Shown here: one piece after another, positions 57,968 to 64,000 of the stretch
How the letters are laid out: each line of letters opens with the position of its first letter
Position numbering within the stretch: the stretch's first letter is position 1
NCBI GenBank assembly: GCA_901472405.1
Contig: LR590463.1
Coordinates: 1,178,001-1,242,000, forward strand
DNA length: 64,000 nt
Direction: 5' to 3'
Source of the DNA: Serratia rubidaea
GTDB taxonomy: Bacteria > Pseudomonadota > Gammaproteobacteria > Enterobacterales > Enterobacteriaceae
Translations under genes and position numbers: made by a program
Notes under the pieces: model-generated
Database searches by the model: none
What the model saw: the letters and a program-made list of their open reading frames with translations, nothing else
What the model was told of the DNA's origin: nothing

Positions 57968-59413
57968 ATGGCTACGCACGGTGTTCGGCGTAATACGCTG
58001 ACGCTTGCTGTCGCGGGCGCGCTGTTGGGGACGGGGCTGGCGATGCCCCCGGCGGCGCAGGCAGCAGGGTTTATCGAGGATTCCACGCTCAGCGGCGGCC
58101 TGTATTACTGGCAGCGCGAACGCGATCGTAAAGATTTAAATAAAACCAAAGAGATGACCAGGCCGGACGGCAGCAGCGTCACGGTAAATAATCCCGACTA
58201 CAACAGCTACACCACCAATTTGTCCCATGCGACCGCCAACCTGAGCCTGGATTTCAGCTCCGGCTACGCCTGGGACATGCTGGGCCTGGACGTTGCCGCC
58301 TTCAGCGCAATTGAAATTGCGGAAAGCAAAGACAGCGGCCACCCGAACGAAATCGCTTTTTCCAGCAGCAACCGCACCTATGATGAAACCTATCAGGGCG
58401 ATAAGGGCGGGGTCAGCCTGTACAAGGCCGCCGCCAAATTCAAATATGGCCCGGTCTGGGCGCGCGCCGGCTATATTCAGCCCAGCGGGCAAACGCTGCT
58501 GGCGCCGCACTGGAGCTTTTTACCGGGCACCTATCGCGGCGCGGAGGGCGGCGCCAACTTTGACTACGGCGATGCCGGCGCGCTGAGTTTCTCTTATATG
58601 TGGGCCGATAAATATAAAGCGCCATGGCATACCGTGATGGACGACTTCCGCCAGAATGACCGGAAAACCTCGGTATCCTATCTGCACTCCGTCGGCGCCA
58701 AATATGATTTCAAAAACGATCTGGTGCTGGAAGCGGCGTTTGGGCAGGCGCAGGGCTACGTGAACCAGTATTTCGCCAAAGCCGCCTATCAGTTTGAGCT
58801 GTTCGGCAATCCGCTCACCACCAGCTATCAATTCTACGGCGCTGAAGACCGCATCAGCGACCGGCACGATCCCAACAGCATCTATGACGGTCTGGCCTGG
58901 CTGCAGGCGCTGACCTTCGGCTACACCACCGGTCAGTTTACCTGGCGTCTGGAGGGCACCATGGTCAAGGCCGAGGGCAATCAGGGTTACTTCCTGCAGC
59001 GCATGACGCCGACCTATGCCTCTTCAAACGGCCGCCTGGATGTGTGGTGGGACAACCGCTCCGACTTTAACGCCAACGGCGAGAAAGCGCTCTACGCCGG
59101 GGTGATGTACGACCTGAGCAAGTGGAACCTGCCGGGCTGGGCGGTCGGCGGCTCTTACGTCTACGCCTGGGACGCCAAACCGAGCACCAACCCGATCTAT
59201 GACCAGAGCCAGCGCCTGAAAGAGAGCGCCTACAGCCTGGACGCCATGTACACCGTGCAGGAAGGGCGCGCCAAGGGCACGCTGTTCAAGCTGCACTTCA
59301 CGCAGTATGACAACCACTCCGATATTCCGAGCTGGGGCGGCGGCTACGGCAACATCTTCCAGGATGAGCGCGACGTCAAATTTATGGTTATCGCACCGTT
59401 CACCATCTTTTAA
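57968..59413 (+). CDS. chiP: ChiP, chitoporin (OprD family)
   Basis: Outer-membrane channel for chitooligosaccharides, 481 aa. The start ATG 57968 is set by the ribosome binding site AGAGGAA and the ChiX site. The signal peptide ends near PAAQA, followed by [15 protein letters not shown]. The mature part has the aromatic, alternating pattern of a beta-barrel, ending in phenylalanine (FTIF). chiQ and chitobiase follow on the same strand, the Serratia chiPQ-ctb arrangement. Confidence 0.93.
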   Translation: MATHGVRRNTLTLAVAGALLGTGLAMPPAAQAAGFIEDSTLSGGLYYWQRERDRKDLNKTKEMTRPDGSSVTVNNPDYNSYTTNLSHATANLSLDFSSGYAWDMLGLDVAAFSAIEIAESKDSGHPNEIAFSSSNRTYDETYQGDKGGVSLYKAAAKFKYGPVWARAGYIQPSGQTLLAPHWSFLPGTYRGAEGGANFDYGDAGALSFSYMWADKYKAPWHTVMDDFRQNDRKTSVSYLHSVGAKYDFKNDLVLEAAFGQAQGYVNQYFAKAAYQFELFGNPLTTSYQFYGAEDRISDRHDPNSIYDGLAWLQALTFGYTTGQFTWRLEGTMVKAEGNQGYFLQRMTPTYASSNGRLDVWWDNRSDFNANGEKALYAGVMYDLSKWNLPGWAVGGSYVYAWDAKPSTNPIYDQSQRLKESAYSLDAMYTVQEGRAKGTLFKLHFTQYDNHSDIPSWGGGYGNIFQDERDVKFMVIAPFTIF

Positions 59414-59455
59414 TCGCTGCCCCGGCGTCGGGGCAGGGTGACAGGGGGCAGTTGC

Positions 59456-59800
59456 ATGATGAGAACAATGTTGTTGGCGGCCGCGATCGCGGCGGGGCTG
59501 ACCGGCTGCGTACAGCCGCAGGCGGCGCCGGAGGATGGCCGGTTACGGCAGGCTTACGCCGCCTGCATCAATACCGCGGAAGGATCGCCGGAAAAATTGC
59601 AGTCCTGTCAGGCGGTGCTGGAGGTCTTGCGGCAAGAGCGGCGGCACCAGACGTTTGCCGCACAGGAAACGGTGCGCGTGATGGATTATCAAAAATGTAT
59701 TCAGGCGCTGCACAGCGGCGACGGCCAGGCGTATCAGGCGCGCTGCGGCCGGCTGTGGCAAGAAATTCGGGCGAATAACCACGATTACCAAGGAGGCTGA
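59456..59800 (+). CDS. chiQ: ChiQ, small lipoprotein
   Basis: Lipoprotein of 114 aa with lipobox GLTGC after a short signal peptide ([17 protein letters not shown]). The mature part carries several cysteines ([33 protein letters not shown]). It follows chiP by 42 bp, with AGGGGGCAG before the ATG, and chitobiase by 2 bp. Its role in chitin uptake is not firmly known. Confidence 0.9.
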   Translation: MMRTMLLAAAIAAGLTGCVQPQAAPEDGRLRQAYAACINTAEGSPEKLQSCQAVLEVLRQERRHQTFAAQETVRVMDYQKCIQALHSGDGQAYQARCGRLWQEIRANNHDYQGG

Positions 59801-59802
59801 AG

Positions 59803-62466
59803 ATGAACAAATTTAAACTGAGTGCCCTGGCCGTACTGGCGGCGACCGCCGGCATGTTCGGCGCGGCCGGCAGCGCCATGGCGGATCAGCCGCTGGTGGA
59901 GCGCCTCAGCCAGCTGAAGCTGAATATCAAAATGTTGGATAACCGCGCCGCCGACAGCGGCGTGGACTGCGCCAGACTGGGCGCCGACTGGGCGGCCTGC
60001 AACAAGGTGCTGATCACGCTGGCCAACGACGGCCAGGCGATTACCGCCAAAGACTGGGCCATCTATTTCCACAGCCCGCGTCAGACGCTGGAAGTGGGCA
60101 ATAAGCAGTTCCGCATCACTCACCTGACCGGCGATCTGTATAAGCTGGAGCCGACCGCAGCGTTCCGGGGCTTCCCGGCCAACCAGGCGGTGGAAATTCC
60201 CATTGTGGCGGAGTACTGGCAGCTGTTTAAGACCGATTTCCTGCCGCGCTGGTATGCCACCGCCGGTGATGCCAAACCGCAGGTGCTGGTCAATACCGAT
60301 AGCGAAGATCTGGATCGGTTTGTGGCGCCGTTTGGCGACGACCAGTGGAAGCGCACCAAAGACGATAACAACGTGCTGATGACGCCGGCCTCGCGCTTTA
60401 CGCGCAACGCGGATGTGCAGACGTTGCCGGCCGCTTCACTGCGCGGCCAGATTATCCCGACGCCGATGTCGGTACAGATCCATGCGCAGGATATCGATCT
60501 TGGCAACGGCGTGGCGCTGAACCTCGACGCGCTGGATCAGGCGTCAGCGGAGGTGGTGCGCGAGCGCTTTAAGCAGCTTGGCGTCGCGAGTGCGGCGACG
60601 GGCTACCCGATCGTCACCGAGATCAGACCGGCATCGTTTAGCGGCGAGATGGCGCAATCCGGCGCCTATAAATTGACGCTGGGCGAGAAGGAAGCGCGGA
60701 TTACCGGCTTTGACCAGAGCGGGGTGTTCTACGGTCTGCAGTCCATTTTGTCGCTGATTCCGCTGAATGGCGAGAAGAAGATTGCCGCGCTGGAGGCGAG
60801 CGACGCGCCGCGCTTTGCCTACCGCGGGCTGTTCCTCGACGTGGCGCGCAATTTCCACCATAAGGACGCCGTGCTGCGCCTGCTGGATCAGATGGCGGCC
60901 TATAAGCTGAATAAATTCCATTTCCACCTGACCGATGATGAGGGCTGGCGTATTGAAATCCCCGGCCTGCCGGAGTTGACGGACGTCGGTGCGCAGCGCT
61001 GCCATGACCTGAGCGAAACCACCTGTCTGCTGCCGCAGTACGGTCAGGGGCCGGATGTCTACGGCGGTTTCTTCTCGCGTCAGGATTACATCGACATTCT
61101 CAAGTATGCGCAGGCGCGACATATTGAGGTGATCCCGGAAATCGACATGCCGGCGCACGCCCGCGCGGCGGTGGTTTCCATGGAGGCGCGCTACCAGAAA
61201 CTGATGGCGCAGGGCAAGCAGCAGGAGGCGGAGGCGTACCGGCTGGTCGACCCGACCGATACCTCGAACACCACCTCGGTACAGTTCTTTAACCGTCAGA
61301 GCTACCTGAACCCGTGCCTGGACTCCTCCACCCGCTTTGTCGACAAAGTGATGGGGGAACTGGTCAAAATGCATCAGGAGGCGGGGCAGCCGATCGGCAC
61401 CTGGCACTTTGGTGGCGATGAGGCGAAAAACATCCGTCTGGGGGCCGGCTACACCGACGTGAAGAAACCGGAGGCGGGCAAGGGGATGCTCGATCTGAGC
61501 AAGGAAGATAAGCCATGGGCGAAGTCGCAGGCCTGCCAGCGGCTGATCGACAGCGGTAAAGTGGCGGATATGGAACATCTGCCGAGCTACTTCGGCCAGG
61601 AGGTCAGCAAGCTGGTGAAGGCGCACGGTATCGATCGGATGCAGGCCTGGCAGGATGGCCTGAAAGACGCCAAGGACGCCAAAGCGTTCGCCACTTCGCG
61701 TGTGGGCGTCAACTTCTGGGATACCCTGTACTGGGGCGGTTTTGACTCGGTGAACGACTGGGCCAACAAGGGTTATGAAGTGGTGGTCTCCAACCCGGAC
61801 TATGTCTATCTGGACTTCCCGTATGAAGTGAACCCGAACGACAGCGGCTATTACTGGGGCACCCGCTTCAGCGACGAGCGCAAGATTTTCAGCTTTGCTC
61901 CGGACAATATGCCGCAGAATGCCGAAACCTCGGTCGACCGTGACGGCAACGCGTTCAGCGCCAAGAGCGACAAGCCGTGGCCGGGGGCGCACGGTCTGTC
62001 CGCCCAGCTGTGGAGCGAGGTGGTGCGAACCGATCCGCAGATGGAGTATATGATCTTCCCACGTGCGCTGTCGGTGGCCGAGCGCGCCTGGCACCGCGCC
62101 GACTGGGAGCTGGACTATCAGGCGGGCCGCGAGTACAAGGGTGGGGAAACCCGCTTTGTCGACGGCAAAAAGCTGGCGCAGGAGTGGCAGGTTTTTGCCA
62201 ATATCCTGGGGCAGCGTGAACTGGCCAAGCTGGATGCGGGCGGTATCCGCTATCGCCTGCCGGTGCCGGGCGCACGCATTGACGGCGGCAGGCTGGAGGC
62301 CAATATTGCACTGCCGGGCCTGACCATCGAGTATTCGACCGACGGCGGTCAGAGCTGGCAGCGCTATGATGACGCCGCCAGACCGGCGGTGCAGGGCGAG
62401 GTGCAGGTGCGTTCGGCAAGCCCGGACGGCAAGCGCTTCAGCCGCGCGGAGCCGGTAACGGCCTAA
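59803..62466 (+). CDS. chb: Chitobiase (beta-N-acetylhexosaminidase, GH20)
   Basis: Periplasmic enzyme that cleaves chitobiose to GlcNAc; 887 aa, close to the 885-aa S. marcescens chitobiase. The signal peptide ends at SAMA. The domains are an N-terminal carbohydrate-binding domain, a GH20 N-domain, the catalytic TIM barrel with the HFGGDEAKN Asp-Glu pair (near residue 540), and a C-terminal Ig-like domain. AGGAGG lies just upstream of the ATG. Third gene of chiPQ-ctb. Confidence 0.96.
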   Translation: MNKFKLSALAVLAATAGMFGAAGSAMADQPLVERLSQLKLNIKMLDNRAADSGVDCARLGADWAACNKVLITLANDGQAITAKDWAIYFHSPRQTLEVGNKQFRITHLTGDLYKLEPTAAFRGFPANQAVEIPIVAEYWQLFKTDFLPRWYATAGDAKPQVLVNTDSEDLDRFVAPFGDDQWKRTKDDNNVLMTPASRFTRNADVQTLPAASLRGQIIPTPMSVQIHAQDIDLGNGVALNLDALDQASAEVVRERFKQLGVASAATGYPIVTEIRPASFSGEMAQSGAYKLTLGEKEARITGFDQSGVFYGLQSILSLIPLNGEKKIAALEASDAPRFAYRGLFLDVARNFHHKDAVLRLLDQMAAYKLNKFHFHLTDDEGWRIEIPGLPELTDVGAQRCHDLSETTCLLPQYGQGPDVYGGFFSRQDYIDILKYAQARHIEVIPEIDMPAHARAAVVSMEARYQKLMAQGKQQEAEAYRLVDPTDTSNTTSVQFFNRQSYLNPCLDSSTRFVDKVMGELVKMHQEAGQPIGTWHFGGDEAKNIRLGAGYTDVKKPEAGKGMLDLSKEDKPWAKSQACQRLIDSGKVADMEHLPSYFGQEVSKLVKAHGIDRMQAWQDGLKDAKDAKAFATSRVGVNFWDTLYWGGFDSVNDWANKGYEVVVSNPDYVYLDFPYEVNPNDSGYYWGTRFSDERKIFSFAPDNMPQNAETSVDRDGNAFSAKSDKPWPGAHGLSAQLWSEVVRTDPQMEYMIFPRALSVAERAWHRADWELDYQAGREYKGGETRFVDGKKLAQEWQVFANILGQRELAKLDAGGIRYRLPVPGARIDGGRLEANIALPGLTIEYSTDGGQSWQRYDDAARPAVQGEVQVRSASPDGKRFSRAEPVTA

Positions 62467-62478
62467 GCCAAACGTCTG

Positions 62479-62511
62479 CGGCGCCCATCGCTATAACGGC
62501 GGGCGCCGCAG
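62479..62511 (+). terminator. Possible hairpin after chitobiase
   Basis: GCGGCGCCC and GGGCGCCGC form a stem just past the chitobiase stop. No T-tract follows. Confidence 0.45.
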
Positions 62512-62532
62512 CGGCTCCTCGATCGACAGGCA

Positions 62533-62556
62533 TAAAAAAACCGCCGTGCGGCGGTT
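62533..62556 (-). terminator. Rho-independent terminator of fur
   Basis: The stem AACCGCC/GGCGGTT followed by seven T on the minus strand, about 25 bp past the fur stop. Confidence 0.9.
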
Positions 62557-62581
62557 CCTGATTTACGCTGGCAGGCCAGCT

Positions 62582-63028
62582 TTATTTCTTGTTATGCAGC
62601 GTATCGTTTTCACGGCAGTCACCGCTGGTGCAGTGGCCATACAGGTACAGGCTGTGGTTGGTGAGCTTGATGCCGTGCTGTTTGGCGATATCACGCTGAC
62701 GCGCTTCGATGGACTCATCGCTGAACTCGATCACTTTGCCGCAGTCCAGGCAGATCAGGTGATCGTGGTGATGCTGTTGGGTCAGCTCAAATACGGACTT
62801 GCCGCCTTCGAAGTTGTGACGGGTAACGATACCGGCGTCGTCAAACTGGTTCAGTACGCGGTAAACCGTCGCCAGACCAATCTCTTCGCCCATGTCGATC
62901 AGTTTCTTATACAAATCTTCCGCACTGACATGATGGCAAGCCGGATCTTGCAGCACTTCCAGGATTTTGAGTCGCGGAAGCGTGACTTTTAAGCCGGCCT
63001 TCTTCAATGCGGTGTTGTTGTCAGTCAT
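62582..63028 (-). CDS. fur: Fur, ferric uptake regulator
   Basis: Iron-responsive repressor of 148 aa, the E. coli length. It has an N-terminal winged helix (LKVTLPRLKILEVLQD) and a metal-binding domain with HHHDHLICLDCGKVIEF. An upstream ORF overlaps its start. A TATAAT (minus strand, 63113-63118) is a candidate -10 box. Confidence 0.97.
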   Translation of the reverse strand: MTDNNTALKKAGLKVTLPRLKILEVLQDPACHHVSAEDLYKKLIDMGEEIGLATVYRVLNQFDDAGIVTRHNFEGGKSVFELTQQHHHDHLICLDCGKVIEFSDESIEARQRDIAKQHGIKLTNHSLYLYGHCTSGDCRENDTLHNKK

Positions 63029-63083
63029 GCGGATTCAGTCCTGTTACTATGCTAATCAGTTGAGGCATTGTTGCCTGTGGCAT
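63021..63083 (-). CDS. Uof-like upstream ORF overlapping fur
   Basis: A 20-codon ORF (MPQATMPQLISIVTGLNPHD) ends with a TGA inside the fur start region, overlapping fur by 8 bp. In E. coli the uof leader ORF in this place is translationally coupled to fur and is the target of RyhB. An inner ATG at 63068 or a TTG upstream are other possible starts. Confidence 0.5.
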   Translation of the reverse strand: MPQATMPQLISIVTGLNPHD

Positions 63084-63342
63084 CGGTCGGCACAAAGCGT
63101 TAATAGCGACTCATTATAGAACCGGTTGACCTAAATGGAAACCGCCGGTTGTTAACAAAAGTCTATTGCGCCGTTACATGTTGCGCGTGCAACATCTTGA
63201 TGAATGGGATAAACCGGGGCCAGAGTCTACCGTGACGGGGAGGGAAGTTACTAATATGTAGCTTCTATTGCTTCAATCCGTGATGCCGATAACGGCCCCG
63301 CCGGTCAGCGGGAGCCGTCTCGCAGCATTGCGGAGCATAATA
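63084..63342. other. fldA-fur intergenic region
   Basis: Contains the fur promoter region and the end of the fldA transcript. No further gene is supported. Confidence 0.4.
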
Positions 63343-63882
63343 TCAGCCGATGATATCGGCCAGGCTCAGCTCTGCGACGATCTGTTTGACCCAGGCTTCT
63401 ACGCGTTCGTTGGTCAGTTCCGGCTGGCGGTCTTCATCAATGGCCAAACCGATAAAGTTGTCGTCGTCCGCCAGACCCTTGGAGGCTTCGAAATGGTAGC
63501 CTTTGGTTGGCCAGTGGCCGACGATAGCGGCGCCGCGCGGTTCGATAATATCGCGGATGGTGCCCATCGCGTCGCAGAAGTACTCGGCATAGTCTTCCTG
63601 ATCGCCGCAGCCGAACAGCGCAACCAGCTTACCGTTGAAGTCTATTTCTTCCAGCGTCGGGAAAAAGTCGTCCCAGTCACATTGTGCTTCACCGTAGTAC
63701 CAGGTCGGGATGCCCAGCAGCAAAATGTCGAATGCGTCCAGATCTTCTTTGCTGCTTTTGGCGATGTCGTGAATCTCAGCAACATCATCGCCGAAGTCTT
63801 TGCGAAGGAGCTTTTGAATCATCTTGGCAATGTTTTCGGTATTGCCCGTGTCGCTGCCAAAGAAAATGCCTACGTTAGCCAT
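63343..63882 (-). CDS. fldA: FldA, flavodoxin 1
   Basis: Essential FMN electron carrier of 179 aa. The phosphate-binding loop GSDTGNTENIAK is near the N-terminus, and the flavin-stacking region IPTWYYGEAQCDWDDF follows. Upstream of fur on the same strand, as in E. coli. Confidence 0.97.
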   Translation of the reverse strand: MANVGIFFGSDTGNTENIAKMIQKLLRKDFGDDVAEIHDIAKSSKEDLDAFDILLLGIPTWYYGEAQCDWDDFFPTLEEIDFNGKLVALFGCGDQEDYAEYFCDAMGTIRDIIEPRGAAIVGHWPTKGYHFEASKGLADDDNFIGLAIDEDRQPELTNERVEAWVKQIVAELSLADIIG

Positions 63883-64000
63883 ATTGCGTATAACCTTTTA
63901 ATTCAATAAATTACAATACGTTTCGCCTGCTGATCGCATCGGTATCGTTGTAAAGTAGCGTCTTGGTAAAGACCTGGGTCCCACCGGTAAACGCCTATCA

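Noticed and set aside
60544..62094. 516-codon open frame opposite chitobiase
   Set aside because: Shadow frame; chitobiase is intact and matches its family.
63883..64000. Possible end of a LexA-regulated ybfE gene upstream of fldA
   Set aside because: Only a TGA at the very edge is visible; no coding sequence lies inside the window.

Overview
The window looks like chromosome from a Serratia species (Enterobacterales, Yersiniaceae), probably close to S. marcescens. The housekeeping gene order is that of the enterobacterial folD to fur region. The chitoporin/ChiQ/chitobiase cluster after glnS and a GH18 chitinase beside the nag operon are typical of Serratia. No database was consulted; identities rest on reading the proteins.

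Layout. At 1-2.6 kb are a LacI/MalI-type repressor (cut by the window edge) and a glucose/maltose-type PTS permease with twin palindromic operators. At 2.7-4.2 kb are ybcJ, folD and tRNA-Arg(UCU) (argU). At 4.3-8.6 kb is a low-GC accessory stretch after argU with small membrane proteins, an EpsG-like polymerase and decayed sequence. At 8.6-15.5 kb are a diguanylate cyclase, a long cold-shock-domain protein, an M20 peptidase, a CspE-like protein, a TetR/MFS efflux pair, crcB with a fluoride riboswitch, and tatE. At 15.6-30 kb is the lipoate and cell-wall block lipA, (Stv-like gene), lipB, ybeD, dacA, rlpA, rodA, mrdA, rlmH, rsfS, nadD, holA, lptE, leuS. At 30.2-33.8 kb are ybeL, a PAP2 phosphatase, a putative metallopeptidase effector with a lipoprotein partner, and rihA. 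At 33.9-43.3 kb are gltIJKL, lnt, corC, ybeY, ybeZ and miaB. At 43.6-47.4 kb are ubiF, a six-tRNA operon and asnB. At 47.7-62.5 kb is an almost continuous chitin and N-acetylglucosamine region: GH18 chitinase, nagD, nagC, nagA, nagB, nagE, glnS, chiP, chiQ, chitobiase. At 62.6-63.9 kb are fur (with an upstream overlapping ORF) and fldA.

How they work together. Chitin oligomers would enter through ChiP, be cut to GlcNAc by chitobiase in the periplasm, be imported and phosphorylated by NagE, and be converted to fructose-6-phosphate by NagA and NagB. NagC-like operator sequences lie between nagB and nagE and upstream of chiP, and the chiP ribosome binding site carries a perfect target for the sRNA ChiX. 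The 15.6-30 kb block joins lipoylation, elongasome peptidoglycan synthesis and LPS transport.

Quality warning. At least eleven single-base frameshifts fall in short homopolymers, including in glnS and miaB. Correcting each restores a full-length product (MiaB becomes exactly 474 aa). They are most likely consensus errors, so the affected genes are annotated across the break as one gene each.
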